This document shows, piece by piece, positions 9,558-18,645 of a stretch of 64,000 bases of DNA. The notes beneath the pieces are model-generated. The model was given only the letters and a program-made list of their open reading frames with translations, did no database searches and was not told where the DNA came from. A program made the position numbers and the translations under genes. The stretch is from NCBI GenBank assembly GCA_003150235.1, contig QAMW01000017.1, forward strand, positions 62,001-126,000. The letters run 5' to 3'. The DNA is from Bacteroidales bacterium (GTDB taxonomy: Bacteria > Bacteroidota > Bacteroidia > Bacteroidales > Muribaculaceae). Positions within the stretch are counted from its first letter, which is position 1. Each line of letters starts with the position of its first letter.

Positions 9558-12431
9558 TTAATTGCTTTTTGCTAAAAATTCCTGAAGGCTTTCTTCGCGT
9601 TCGAGATTGAATTTCTTTCTGATGCGGTAGCGCATGGTCTCCATTCCTCGTACCGAGATGTTCATAAGCGGGGCGATTTCCTTGGTGGAAAGATTCATTT
9701 TTATGTATGCGCAGAGCAGCACCTCATTATTTGAGAGGTCGGGGTAGCGTGACCGCAGGTTTTTCATAAAATCATTATGGACAAGGTCAAATTCATCCTC
9801 GAAACGCTTCATCACATCGTCGGACTGCAGTGACACGTCGATGGAATTTTGCAGCGCAAGTATCGCCTTGCGCTGTTCCGAGCCGGGATTGAGTTTCCCG
9901 TAGATGTTACGCAACTCCTGCTTGACATTGATGAGGGTTTCGTTTTTGCTGGCTATGCTTGCCATGGCGTTAGCCATCTCCTGCGATTTGTGCTGCAGCT
10001 CGGAGTGGAGCTTCTCTTTCTCAAGCTCCATGATTTTGCGGTCTTTCATCTGCGCCTCTTTTTCAAAGTCGGCTTGACGCTGCGCCAGCTCACGGTCTTT
10101 TTCTCTTACAACCCTGCGCTCTTTGACCGCAAGGAGGTGACGCTCGACTTTGATAAGGGCGACTATGAGTATCATCGCCAATGCCACGTATATGGCGATT
10201 GCGAGGCGGCTCTTGTACCATGGAGGGAGAATCGTGAACTCGATGCTGTCGGTGTCGACAGTGCCATCGATAGTGGTCGCCTTGATTTCAAAGCGGTATC
10301 TGCCATCTTTCAGGTTGGTGTATTCCTTGACAGTGGCAGGGGTGGGGGCGCTCCATTCCTCGCCGCTGAGGCGGTAGCTGTAGCTGACAAGTCCGCTCCT
10401 GGCGTCGTCGGCTATACCGTAGCTTATACGGAGTGAGTTTTGGGCATAGTTGATGGTGATTTTTTCGCGCCGGCACGTGAAGTTGGCGGTATACAGCAAG
10501 GAATCGGAAGGGGTGGTGACGCTTACCTCGTTGATACGTGCCGGATGCAGCTTAAGGTTGGTGTCGCGTCCCGGATGAGAGAAATTGAAAAACGTGTAGC
10601 CGTTATACCCGGGAAATATCACCGTGGAGTCGTTGATGAAATAGAGCAGGTCGCCCTCATGCATGGGTGCGGGGAAATATCCGAAGAGAGGCATACGTGC
10701 TACCACGGAATTACCTCCATGCGGGTCAAACCGCAGTATCTCTTTGGAGGTCAGTGCATATATGTTTCCCCCCCTATCTTTTTTCAGGCGCCGGAAATGT
10801 TTTTTACCTCCGAGTATCTCGTTCATTTCATCGTCAGGCTCGATAGCGCCGGTCTTCAGATTATAGATGTATATGCCTGCTGAGGTTGCGAAATATACGT
10901 TGCCGTCGATAAGGCTTATATTTACATCTTTCGTCAGCGACACACTGTCGGCTGTCACCACAAATCTCTTTTCTTCAATTACTTTCATTGCCGCAGGGTC
11001 GATGGTGAGACGGCTCACTCCGTCGGCTCCGGCTGAAGCCCATATCTCGGATGGACTTGTCAATACAAAATTGTTTGGACATCCGTCGTAGCCTTGCAGT
11101 TTTGCGGTCATTGTCCATTGTCCGTCATGTTTTGCGATGATGTAGAAACCGTCGTAGGCACCGACAATCGCGCGTCCGCTGCCGTCGGGCATCAGCTTGC
11201 AGTCCCAGGAGCCGCATATACCGTCGATATTTCGTGCCGAGGCGCCATTAATCACAAATGTACCCCTGTCGTGGGAACAGATTATCTCCCCGTCGATATT
11301 GCGTAATCCCCACACTTGTCCCGTGGTACCGTTTACGGGCGTAAATGAGAACAGCCCGTTTTCCGGGACAGGGGGATAGTTGACCGAGTAGAGCCCGCGG
11401 TTAGTGCCGAGATACATCTTGTCGCCCATGATTTCCGTGACATATCCGGCTCCGATGGGCAGATTGCCGTTGCTGAACGTGGTAGCGGGCATTTCAAGCA
11501 TGATTTTTTCGATACCTCGGTCAAGCCCCGCCCAGAGGTCGCCGCGCTCGTCAAAAGCAAGCGACAGCACGGTATTGTTCTGTAGTCCGTTGTTTTCGTT
11601 GTAGAGTTGTGTGAGTCCTGTGTCAAGGTCAATTACCGTCACGCCATTGTGGATGCTTCCGAGGGCGAGGCGGTTGCCGTTGATTGCCGCACAAAAGAGT
11701 TCACCTGTACGAGCAAGCTCCCTGTCGAGCTTGTCAAGTCTTTTGAGCGACTTGCGATTGTATAGAAACACTCCCTCTGTTGCCGTCACGATTATGATAC
11801 CGTCGGGGGAGGGGAGTATGCCGCGTATTCGCTTGCTTTTCAGCAGGTCGGCTCCCGGAGCGGTGAATATGTCGTCGCCGGCGACAAATTTAAGTCCTCG
11901 GTCGGTGCCGAGATAGAGTGTCCCGTTAATCATCGCCGAGCAGTCGAGCTTGCAGCTGTCGGTCATCATGACCGCGCGGTTGCCCTCTTGCGAGTATTTC
12001 ATCACGTTATGGTCGCCCTGCACGTAGATTATATGGTCTTTTTCGTAGATGCCCCAGATATTACCCAGCTCGCGCCTGTGAATAGTGCTGTCGCTAAGAC
12101 ATGTGTAGGTGAGGCTGCCGTCAATGCCCGGCTCAAAATATCCGAATTCGTTGATACCTCCCGCATACACCCTCCCTTCGGTGAGCGACACATGGACCGA
12201 GCGCAAGTCGGTGCCGTTGTTGAGCGAAAATGCCTTCCAGTCATTGCCGTTGTAGGCATACATCGCTTCCTGTGTTGCGAAAAATACGTAGTCACCTCCT
12301 GCCGTGGAGATGTCCCAGGTCTTTGCATTGCGCGACGACGGCTCGTTAAACGCCTTGGCGAAGTGTACGCCGATAGCACCAGCGGGCAGAGTTGTACAGA
12401 GCAAAAGTATCAGGTAACAGATTTTAAGCAT
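9558..12431 (-). CDS. One-component membrane-spanning regulator: beta-propeller sensor, Y_Y_Y domain, LuxR-type HTH
   Basis: About 957 aa from ATG at 12431; an ATG 27 bp upstream is also possible. A signal peptide (LILLLCTTLPAGA) is followed by a long periplasmic sensor with propeller-type repeats (LSLAFDERGDLWAGLDRGIE) and a Y_Y_Y-like domain before one transmembrane segment (LAIAIYVALAMILIVALIKV). Next come a cytoplasmic coiled coil rich in Glu/Lys and a C-terminal LuxR-like HTH (NLSTKEIAPLMNISVRGMET). There is no histidine kinase or receiver domain, so unlike hybrid two-component systems it should bind DNA directly while membrane-anchored. It sits just upstream of the GH16 gene and probably controls it in response to periplasmic oligosaccharide. 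Confidence 0.88.
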   Translation of the reverse strand: MLKICYLILLLCTTLPAGAIGVHFAKAFNEPSSRNAKTWDISTAGGDYVFFATQEAMYAYNGNDWKAFSLNNGTDLRSVHVSLTEGRVYAGGINEFGYFEPGIDGSLTYTCLSDSTIHRRELGNIWGIYEKDHIIYVQGDHNVMKYSQEGNRAVMMTDSCKLDCSAMINGTLYLGTDRGLKFVAGDDIFTAPGADLLKSKRIRGILPSPDGIIIVTATEGVFLYNRKSLKRLDKLDRELARTGELFCAAINGNRLALGSIHNGVTVIDLDTGLTQLYNENNGLQNNTVLSLAFDERGDLWAGLDRGIEKIMLEMPATTFSNGNLPIGAGYVTEIMGDKMYLGTNRGLYSVNYPPVPENGLFSFTPVNGTTGQVWGLRNIDGEIICSHDRGTFVINGASARNIDGICGSWDCKLMPDGSGRAIVGAYDGFYIIAKHDGQWTMTAKLQGYDGCPNNFVLTSPSEIWASAGADGVSRLTIDPAAMKVIEEKRFVVTADSVSLTKDVNISLIDGNVYFATSAGIYIYNLKTGAIEPDDEMNEILGGKKHFRRLKKDRGGNIYALTSKEILRFDPHGGNSVVARMPLFGYFPAPMHEGDLLYFINDSTVIFPGYNGYTFFNFSHPGRDTNLKLHPARINEVSVTTPSDSLLYTANFTCRREKITINYAQNSLRISYGIADDARSGLVSYSYRLSGEEWSAPTPATVKEYTNLKDGRYRFEIKATTIDGTVDTDSIEFTILPPWYKSRLAIAIYVALAMILIVALIKVERHLLAVKERRVVREKDRELAQRQADFEKEAQMKDRKIMELEKEKLHSELQHKSQEMANAMASIASKNETLINVKQELRNIYGKLNPGSEQRKAILALQNSIDVSLQSDDVMKRFEDEFDLVHNDFMKNLRSRYPDLSNNEVLLCAYIKMNLSTKEIAPLMNISVRGMETMRYRIRKKFNLEREESLQEFLAKSN

Positions 12432-12492
12432 AACATTGCAAAAATAACTTAAATACAATGATGCGAGAAATCTATTGGCGTATTTAACATTT

Positions 12493-12518
12493 GCGGGCGC
12501 CTTTTTAGGGGCGCCCGC
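12493..12518 (-). terminator. Hairpin between the GH2 gene and the regulator gene
   Basis: A 9-bp GC-only stem (GCGGGCGCC/GGCGCCCGC) with an A/T loop lies 32 bp past the GH2 stop. Only a short A/T stretch follows on the minus strand, so it may be a partial terminator that separates GH2 from the regulator. Confidence 0.55.
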
Positions 12519-12549
12519 TGACTATGACAGAGAGATGTCGGAGAGTGTG

Positions 12550-15057
12550 TTATTTTGCTTTGAGGGTGACTGTGGCGTCGGAAAGCCCCGGTGACACGGC
12601 TTTGACATTTATGTCGCCCTTCTTGCCGTTATTGCGAACGATTAGCAGAGCCTTGCCTGCCATCGCCTTACGGCTGTCAGCCTTGAAACGCTCAAGCGAT
12701 ATGGGGTTACCGTTGTCGACACCTTCGTTTTGTCCGGCACCTTCGACGGTGAATGTCACTTCGTTGACGGCGGTCGGGCAGAGGTTGCCATCGCTGTCAA
12801 GTATCTCGACAGTGACGAAACTGAGGTCGTTGCCGTCGGCAGCTATAGTCGCGCGGTCGGGTGTGAGGCGTATCTGTGCGGGTTCGCCGGCGGTATTGAT
12901 TACCTGCTCGGCTACAGTCTTGCCGGCTTTGCGGCTCACTGCCTTTATAGTGCCGGGTTCAAAGGGTACGCGCCACATTACGTGGTACTCGCCGTCGCCC
13001 TTCGAGCGCACTCCCTGCGACTTGCCGTTGACAAACAGCTCCACTTCGTCGGCATTGTTATAGTAGGCAAGGAGGTCGACGGTCTGTCCGGGTGTCCAGT
13101 TCCAGTGAGGGAAGAGGTGCAACACGGTCTTGTCGGGACGCCACTCGCTCTGATACATGTAGTAGACATCCTTTGGGAAACCCGCAAGGTCGACTATGCC
13201 GAAATATGAGCTGCGCGCGGGCCATCCGTAAGGGGTAGGCTCGCCGATGTAGTCAAATCCGGTCCAGATGAACTGTCCCATGACACGGTCGTCTTTCATG
13301 CGGCGCAGAGAGTTTTCGTGGGTGGTGCCCCAGGGCACATGCTCGTTGTCATAAGCCGAGCAGGCAAACGACGGGTCCTCGTAAGGGATGTCCCAGCGTT
13401 TCGGGGCGATGATGATGGAGTCGCTCGGATTCTTGTAGTAGCCACGGGTCATGAGTGCCGACACTGTCTCGGAGCCGAGCAGCGGCTTGCCGGGATAATT
13501 TTTTTCGGCATCGTCATACCACTCGTCGTGGTAGTTGAGTCCGATTACATCGAGCGCACCCGACTTGATGAGGTGGTTGCCGGGGTTTGGCTCGTTCATT
13601 CCTGCCGTCACGGGGCGTGTCGGGTCGAGCTGCTTCACGATGTCGGTGAGCTTTGCCGTGAGCATGGAGTTGACCGACATCTCGTCGCCATCCTTGGCGA
13701 GCTTGTCGGCACCGTGACCGAAGTTGAGTATGAGGTTGGCCTCTTCAAGCGAGAGGGTGTCGGCGGCGGCATCGCTCCATTGCTCCAGCACTTCGTTGCC
13801 GATGCTCCACATGATTATTGAGGGATGGTTGCGGTCGCGCGTCACGAGGTCGGTGAGGTCGCGCTCATGCCATTCGTCGAAGAAGCGGGCATAGTCACGT
13901 TCGGTCTTGCGCTTGCGCCACATGTCAAATGCCTCGTCCATCACCAGTATGCCCATGCTGTCGCAGAGGGCGAGTACCTCGGGCGCGGGCGGGTTGTGGG
14001 AAGCGCGGTAAGCATTCACGCCCATCTCCTGAAGTATCTCAAGCTGGCGGCGTATGGCGCGGGTGTTGACGGCGGCTCCGAGCGCGCCGAGGTCATGGTG
14101 CATACACACACCGTTGATTTTCACCTGCTCGCCGTTGAGGAAAAATCCCTTGTCGGCGGTAAACTCGATAGTGCGTATGCCTGTGGTGGTCTGATAGGTG
14201 TCGACAGTCTTTCCGCCTACAGCCACATCAGTCACGACAGAGTACAGAGCCGGATTGTCGAGCGACCATAGCTGCGGGTCGGCGACACGTGCCGACTGGT
14301 TGACGGTAGCCGACTTTCCTGCCGCGATATTGTCGCTGGCTGTCACTGTCGCCGCCACTTTGCCCTGCGGGTCGATGACGCGTGTGGTGAGCGTCACCTC
14401 GGCATCGGTTGCCGATGTGTTGTCGACGGTAGTGGCGATGTTTACGGTTGCGCTGTCGGGAGTGATGTCGGATGTGGTCACGTATGTTCCCCACTGAGCC
14501 ACATGTATTGCGTCGAGCTTGCGGAGCCACACGTGACGGTAGATACCGCAGCCGGAGTACCAGCGCGAGTTGGGCTGGTCGGAATTGTCGACTTTAACGG
14601 CAATCACGTTGTCGCCCTCCTTGAGCCAGGGGGTGATGTCGTAGCTGAACGAGGCGTAGCCGTAGGGACGGGTGCCGAGTTCGTGACCGTTGATGTAGAC
14701 GGTTGTGTTCATGTAGGCGCCGTCAAAGTCGATGTACACTTTTTCGCCCTCCTTGTAACCCGGGACGGTGAATGTCTTGCGATACCATCCGATGCCGCCG
14801 GGAAGCGCGCCACCACCGGTGCCGGAGGGATTTTCTTTACTGAAATCGCCCTCTATCGCCCAGTCGTGGGGGAGGTTGAGGCTGCGCCATGAGGGGTCGT
14901 TGAAATCGGGCTGCGAGTATGCCGCCGAATCGCCGAGGTTAAATTTCCAGCCCTCGTCGAAATTAGCCGAGCGGGGAGCCGATGCATCGGCATTTGCACA
15001 TGCGTTCACGACAAGCATCAACGCTATGGCATAAATTAGATTCAGGATTTTGGTCAT
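12550..15057 (-). CDS. GH2 beta-galactosidase-type glycosidase (lipoprotein)
   Basis: An 835-aa GH2 enzyme with lipobox VVNAC (Cys20). A sugar-binding jelly roll at about 30-185 (LPHDWAIEG, GGIGWYRKTF) is followed by an Ig-like domain and the TIM barrel from about 300. Acid/base Glu422 sits in MWSIGNEV and nucleophile Glu530 in LLGSET. C-terminal Ig-like and DUF4982-type modules follow (VDLLAYYNNADEVELFVNGK). Such LacZ-like proteins hydrolyse beta-galactosides or related beta-linked sugars, and the substrate cannot be read from sequence. It is on the same strand as the beta-glucan locus but separated from the regulator by a hairpin, and has its own -7 box. Confidence 0.92.
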   Translation of the reverse strand: MTKILNLIYAIALMLVVNACANADASAPRSANFDEGWKFNLGDSAAYSQPDFNDPSWRSLNLPHDWAIEGDFSKENPSGTGGGALPGGIGWYRKTFTVPGYKEGEKVYIDFDGAYMNTTVYINGHELGTRPYGYASFSYDITPWLKEGDNVIAVKVDNSDQPNSRWYSGCGIYRHVWLRKLDAIHVAQWGTYVTTSDITPDSATVNIATTVDNTSATDAEVTLTTRVIDPQGKVAATVTASDNIAAGKSATVNQSARVADPQLWSLDNPALYSVVTDVAVGGKTVDTYQTTTGIRTIEFTADKGFFLNGEQVKINGVCMHHDLGALGAAVNTRAIRRQLEILQEMGVNAYRASHNPPAPEVLALCDSMGILVMDEAFDMWRKRKTERDYARFFDEWHERDLTDLVTRDRNHPSIIMWSIGNEVLEQWSDAAADTLSLEEANLILNFGHGADKLAKDGDEMSVNSMLTAKLTDIVKQLDPTRPVTAGMNEPNPGNHLIKSGALDVIGLNYHDEWYDDAEKNYPGKPLLGSETVSALMTRGYYKNPSDSIIIAPKRWDIPYEDPSFACSAYDNEHVPWGTTHENSLRRMKDDRVMGQFIWTGFDYIGEPTPYGWPARSSYFGIVDLAGFPKDVYYMYQSEWRPDKTVLHLFPHWNWTPGQTVDLLAYYNNADEVELFVNGKSQGVRSKGDGEYHVMWRVPFEPGTIKAVSRKAGKTVAEQVINTAGEPAQIRLTPDRATIAADGNDLSFVTVEILDSDGNLCPTAVNEVTFTVEGAGQNEGVDNGNPISLERFKADSRKAMAGKALLIVRNNGKKGDINVKAVSPGLSDATVTLKAK

Positions 15058-15085
15058 AATGATGTGTAAATGTTTTTTGATAGTG

Positions 15086-15093
15086 CAAATATA
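15086..15093 (-). promoter_or_regulatory. Probable -7 box for the GH2 gene
   Basis: TATATTTG on the minus strand, 28 bp upstream of the GH2 ATG at 15057. No clear -33 TTTG is seen. The 259-bp gap up to asnA holds the two divergent promoters and nothing else recognisable. Confidence 0.45.
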
Positions 15094-15256
15094 GGTAAAA
15101 TGAGTATAACGGGTCGGATAGTTTGTTCATTAATAGGTGATGAATTGATAAGCCGGGCGTGGCGGGATTATTTTGACAGTCCGATATGATATATGTGATA
15201 AATATGACACGATGATAGGTGTAGGAAGAAAATATTTTACAAAATGTATTGAAATA

Positions 15257-15287
15257 TTTGCGAAATTAAAATTTATGCTTAACTTTG
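15257..15287 (+). promoter_or_regulatory. Promoter of asnA
   Basis: TTTG at 15257-15260, a 19-bp spacer, then TAACTTTG at 15280-15287: a full match to the Bacteroidetes -33/-7 arrangement, ending 29 bp before the asnA start codon. Confidence 0.7.
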
Positions 15288-15316
15288 CGATGTTTTAACT
15301 ACATAATGACAAAACT

Positions 15317-16351
15317 ATGGCACTTATCATTCCTCCCCGTTACAAGCAGAAACTGCTTCCGGAGACAACAGAAATAGCCATCAAGGCTATCAAAGAGGGT
15401 TTTCAGACAGAACTTGCGTCGGCGTTAAACCTGCGACGCGTCACCGCTCCGTTATTCGTGCTTGCCGGCACAGGTCTTAACGACGACCTTAACGGCGTGG
15501 AGCATGCCGTATCGTTCAATATCGATGCAATGGGAGGAAAACGTGCCGAGGTGGTTCACTCTCTCGCTAAGTGGAAACGCGCCAAGCTCGGCGCTTACGG
15601 CATAGCCCCCGGCTACGGACTCTATACCGACATGAACGCGATACGCACTTTCGAGGACCTCGATAATCTTCATTCGCTTTATGTCGACCAGTGGGACTGG
15701 GAGAAGACCATCAACCCCGAGGACCGCAACCTCGACTATCTGAAGGCGACCGCCGAAAAAATCTATGGCGTGGTGCGCGAAATAGAAAGGCGTATCTACA
15801 AGCAGTTCCCCCATATCACGCCGGTGCTTCCGGAGAAGCTGACCTTCGTGCATACGGAGGAACTTGAAAAAGAGTATCCCGACTTGTCGCCACGTGAACG
15901 TGAGGCAAAGGCGGCGAAAAAATACGGGGCGATATTCCTTATCGGTATCGGCGCCCCTCTCGGCAACGGCGAGCCTCATGACGGTCGTGCGCCTGACTAC
16001 GATGACTGGATTACACCCAACTCCGACGGCTATACCGGTCTTAACGGCGACCTGATATTCTGGAGCAATGTGCTCGACGCGCCGTTTGAACTCTCGTCGA
16101 TGGGTATCCGTGTCAGCCCGGAGTCGCTGAAGAAGCAGCTTGAAATACGCGGATGTGAGGAGCGCGCCGGACTTGCCTTCCATAAGGCGTTGCTCAACGG
16201 CGAGCTGCCTTACTCTATCGGAGGCGGTATCGGACAGAGCCGACTCTGCATGTTCCTTCTCCAGAAGGCACATATCGGCGAGGTGCAGGCGTCAATCTGG
16301 CCGGAAGACCAGGTTGAAGAGTGCAAGAAAGCCGGAATCAACCTCTTGTAA
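15317..16351 (+). CDS. asnA: Aspartate--ammonia ligase (asparagine synthetase A)
   Basis: 344 aa, close to the usual AsnA length (about 330-345). It makes L-asparagine from aspartate, ammonia and ATP through an aspartyl-AMP intermediate, using a class-II aminoacyl-tRNA-synthetase-like fold. Recognisable stretches are GFQTELASALNLRRVTAPLF, VDQWDWEK, FLIGIGAPLGNGEPHDGRAP, DAPFELSSMGIRV and the motif-3-like GGGIGQSRLCMFLLQKAHIG. It has its own promoter, is divergent from the GH2 gene and convergent with the phage-like block: its last 14 bp overlap the 3' end of the minus-strand spanin-like gene. Cytoplasmic housekeeping gene. Confidence 0.97.
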   Translation: MALIIPPRYKQKLLPETTEIAIKAIKEGFQTELASALNLRRVTAPLFVLAGTGLNDDLNGVEHAVSFNIDAMGGKRAEVVHSLAKWKRAKLGAYGIAPGYGLYTDMNAIRTFEDLDNLHSLYVDQWDWEKTINPEDRNLDYLKATAEKIYGVVREIERRIYKQFPHITPVLPEKLTFVHTEELEKEYPDLSPREREAKAAKKYGAIFLIGIGAPLGNGEPHDGRAPDYDDWITPNSDGYTGLNGDLIFWSNVLDAPFELSSMGIRVSPESLKKQLEIRGCEERAGLAFHKALLNGELPYSIGGGIGQSRLCMFLLQKAHIGEVQASIWPEDQVEECKKAGINLL

Positions 16352-16718
16352 TCTTTCTGACAGCTACGAGACACGCCAGCAGTGTCGCGGCAATTATAAC
16401 GGGGAGACGCCATCGCGAGGCGTCTCCCTTTTCGCGTTGCGGCGGGATGGTGATTCTAACCGTGTCGACGCTCACTTCCCTTACTGTGTCGGTAAGCGTT
16501 ACCGTGCGGTAGAGAGTGCGCTGTCGCGTCTCTTTCACCGAATCGCCTTTTACCTCCACTCTCACGCTGTCGAGCATAAAGATGGTGTCGCGGCGTGCCG
16601 TGGAGCGGTAGAGCGAGTCGGAGGCGGTTGACTCGACCGGGGTGTAGACAGTGCGTGTACATGCCGCGTTTCCTGCAATGAGCATGAGGATGATAAGTAA
16701 CACGAATGATGCTTTCAT
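16338..16718 (-). CDS. Small spanin-like lipoprotein with C-terminal membrane segment (last gene of capsid-portal block)
   Basis: 126 aa. The N-terminal hydrophobic segment ends in a lipobox-like NAAC. The middle is rich in alternating Asp/Ser/Thr/Val (DTIFMLDSVRVEVKGDSVKE, TLTDTVREVSVDTVRI), and a C-terminal hydrophobic helix (LPVIIAATLLACLVAV) precedes a basic tail. This pattern is common among small lipoproteins in Bacteroidales prophages and resembles unimolecular spanins, but the function is inferred. It overlaps the portal-like gene by one base (TAATG), so translation is coupled. Its 3' end overlaps asnA tail-to-tail, and the asnA terminator hairpin lies inside its coding sequence, antisense. 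Confidence 0.7.
   Translation of the reverse strand: MKASFVLLIILMLIAGNAACTRTVYTPVESTASDSLYRSTARRDTIFMLDSVRVEVKGDSVKETRQRTLYRTVTLTDTVREVSVDTVRITIPPQREKGDASRWRLPVIIAATLLACLVAVRKITRG
16402..16432 (+). terminator. Rho-independent terminator of asnA, inside the opposing gene
   Basis: A perfect 10-bp stem GGGAGACGCC/GGCGTCTCCC with a 7-base loop, followed by TTTT on the plus strand, 50 bp after the asnA stop. It lies within codons of the minus-strand spanin-like gene (encoding EKGDASRWRLP). Confidence 0.8.
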
Positions 16719-18091
16719 TAGTCAAACGATGATAATTTTCTGTCGCGTGCAGCGATAAATGAATCAAATGAGTCGAAGATGTCGGATAACGCCACGAGCG
16801 CGCTGTCGTGACGCTCGCGGTAAAGCTGTGCCGAGCCGTCGCCCGTAGAGTTGAATCCGCGGAGCGCGCCTGTCACTCCCGACACCTCCGATATCAGCTT
16901 CAGCTGCTGGTCGACCATCGCGCTCACGCCGAGATTGCCGGGCGACGAGTGGAGCTGTTGCGGTCCGGGAAGCCCGGGCACACCGTGATATGCCACCATC
17001 CCGTCGGGGAGCGCCCAATTCTCAGCCACCTCGCCTATAGGCATGATGCGCGACTCCTGGTTGTCGGGAAAGAGCAACACGCCTTTCGCCGCAGTGGAGA
17101 GTATGCGGTCGTTGAGCGTCAGCAGGCGGTTGATGTTGCGTTGCTGTTCGATGACATCCTCCACGAAAGAGTGTATCTCTCCGTCGATAAATGGGTAGAG
17201 GCGGAATATATAGGGATGAGCCGGAGCCGTGTACTCGTCGATGGTCTCGCCCGTGGGGGCGAAAAACCGGCATCGCCATTGCGGGGCGAGTTCCCAGCGG
17301 ATGTGTAGCGGGGCTATGCCTTTCTTGCGCCGGCGCGCTTTTTCACGCAGCAGTGCGGGATGGCGCGACATCGGGGCGATGTAAAAGCGTCCCGTAGCCT
17401 CGTCGTGGCATCGCAGACGCTCCGTGGAGTCGAGAGTCCATGTCTCGATGAGGCGGCAAAGTCCCGCCCCGGCATGATAGAAATCGAGATTGTCATTATG
17501 CGACTCGCCGGTGCTTGGCAGTGCACGCGACCTGTTTTGCATGAATTCCGAACTGTAAATCTCCCTGATGCGCAGCGCGCGGTTGCGGTCGCCGTGGGAG
17601 TGGCGCATCATCACCTGCATGAGCGACAGGTCGTGAATCTCGCCTATCAGCTCCACGTCGTCGCCGGTGTGACAGGAGTGTGACCCGATGAAGAAACGCG
17701 CCGGGCTTACCGGGAGAGCCGTTGCCGCCATGCGCTCGCCGTTGCGCTCCGAGATTACCCGCTGTATCGCACATCCGGATATGAGATATTCCTCGAAAGT
17801 GCGGGCATCGGTCTCGATGATGTCGGTGTTGCCGCCCGAAGCCTTGCGGGAAGCTCGGTAACATCCCACGACCGTCTTTACAAGCTGGCGTATGATATTG
17901 TTGGTCACGGGATTTTCGCCTTTTCTCACTCTCTGCTCGCGTTCGGTCATGTTTCCTTCGCCTTCGACTGTCACGATGTCGCCCCACTGGTCGCCGAAGG
18001 TGTAGCGTTTCATACGGAGACGGCGTCCGCGCAGCGCGGCACACTGCTGCCACGCGATAAAGGCTTTCTGCATTGATGTGTTGTTGTTCAT
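16718..18091 (-). CDS. Phage portal-like protein
   Basis: 457 aa. The N-terminus has the layout of P22-type portal proteins: an early basic stretch, YTFGDQWGDI, then RKGENPVTNNIIRQLVKTVV. The middle has DARTFEEYLISGCAIQRVIS and the C-terminal half has IEQQRNINRLLTLNDRILST followed by AAKGVLLFPD, a typical portal clip/stem arrangement. Portals form the dodecameric ring through which DNA enters a capsid. At 457 aa it is on the short side for P22-like portals. The start overlaps the upstream connector-like gene by 4 bp (ATGA). There is no terminase gene next to it, which is unusual because portals normally work with one. The family call is from my reading of motifs only. Confidence 0.72.
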   Translation of the reverse strand: MNNNTSMQKAFIAWQQCAALRGRRLRMKRYTFGDQWGDIVTVEGEGNMTEREQRVRKGENPVTNNIIRQLVKTVVGCYRASRKASGGNTDIIETDARTFEEYLISGCAIQRVISERNGERMAATALPVSPARFFIGSHSCHTGDDVELIGEIHDLSLMQVMMRHSHGDRNRALRIREIYSSEFMQNRSRALPSTGESHNDNLDFYHAGAGLCRLIETWTLDSTERLRCHDEATGRFYIAPMSRHPALLREKARRRKKGIAPLHIRWELAPQWRCRFFAPTGETIDEYTAPAHPYIFRLYPFIDGEIHSFVEDVIEQQRNINRLLTLNDRILSTAAKGVLLFPDNQESRIMPIGEVAENWALPDGMVAYHGVPGLPGPQQLHSSPGNLGVSAMVDQQLKLISEVSGVTGALRGFNSTGDGSAQLYRERHDSALVALSDIFDSFDSFIAARDRKLSSFD

Positions 18092-18642
18092 GGTGTGATT
18101 TCAGTGTAAAAAGATTGGATTGTGGCGAGAGCCGCCGAGTCGATATGGTAGATGTCAGGCTCGTCGATGATAGCCTTGACGGAAAGTGACGCGGCTCCCG
18201 GAGCCGGGGTATAGAGCCTCATTTTGCTGCCGTCGATTACCGCGACGGGCGATTCGGGACAGCCGCGGGAGTAGGGCGAACGCTGGCGGAGGGCGATGCG
18301 CGAGAGCGGGTCGGCGGTGACGGTGGCGGCTCTTCTCCATCCCTCCATCTCTACGGCAAGCACTTTCACCGTTTCTTCCGGCAGATTGACAATGCCTGTG
18401 CCGTCGTCGGCGATTGTGAGGGTGAGGCGGTCGCCTATCTCCACGGGGGCGAGCATGGCGGGGTCGGCTGCGGCGACAAGCCGTGAATACCAGTCGCGCA
18501 TACGCGCCTTGATGATACTCTCCATGTCGTAGCCACTTGAGGCGGTCACGCTGCATCCGGCGTTGACCGGCTGCGGGAGATAGCGCAACCGCCACTCCTG
18601 TAGCAGTTGCGCTTCTGTAAGATGCAGTTTCATCGGCAGCAC
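18088..18642 (-). CDS. Putative head-tail connector/adaptor-like protein
   Basis: 184 aa from GTG at 18642, or 181 aa from ATG at 18633, which fits a normal start better. The N-terminus is helical (LTEAQLLQEWRLRYLPQP), as in small head-completion adaptors, with a further helix (ESIIKARMRDWYSRLVAA). A beta-rich C-terminal half follows (VEIGDRLTLTIADDGTGIVN, ILHIDS-like turns). I do not recognise a named family. The assignment comes from size, fold pattern and its place between the capsid-like gene (3-bp gap) and the portal-like gene (4-bp overlap), the usual position of such adaptors. It could instead be an unrelated structural protein. Confidence 0.5.
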   Translation of the reverse strand: MLPMKLHLTEAQLLQEWRLRYLPQPVNAGCSVTASSGYDMESIIKARMRDWYSRLVAAADPAMLAPVEIGDRLTLTIADDGTGIVNLPEETVKVLAVEMEGWRRAATVTADPLSRIALRQRSPYSRGCPESPVAVIDGSKMRLYTPAPGAASLSVKAIIDEPDIYHIDSAALATIQSFYTEITP

Positions 18643-18645
18643 GGT

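Noticed and set aside
12550..15057. GH2 gene as a member of the beta-glucan operon
   Set aside because: It has its own -7 box and a hairpin before the regulator; co-regulation is possible but co-transcription is not supported.
15452..16273. 273-codon minus-strand frame opposite asnA
   Set aside because: A shadow of asnA; no domain, no promoter, and it would clash with the conserved asnA reading.
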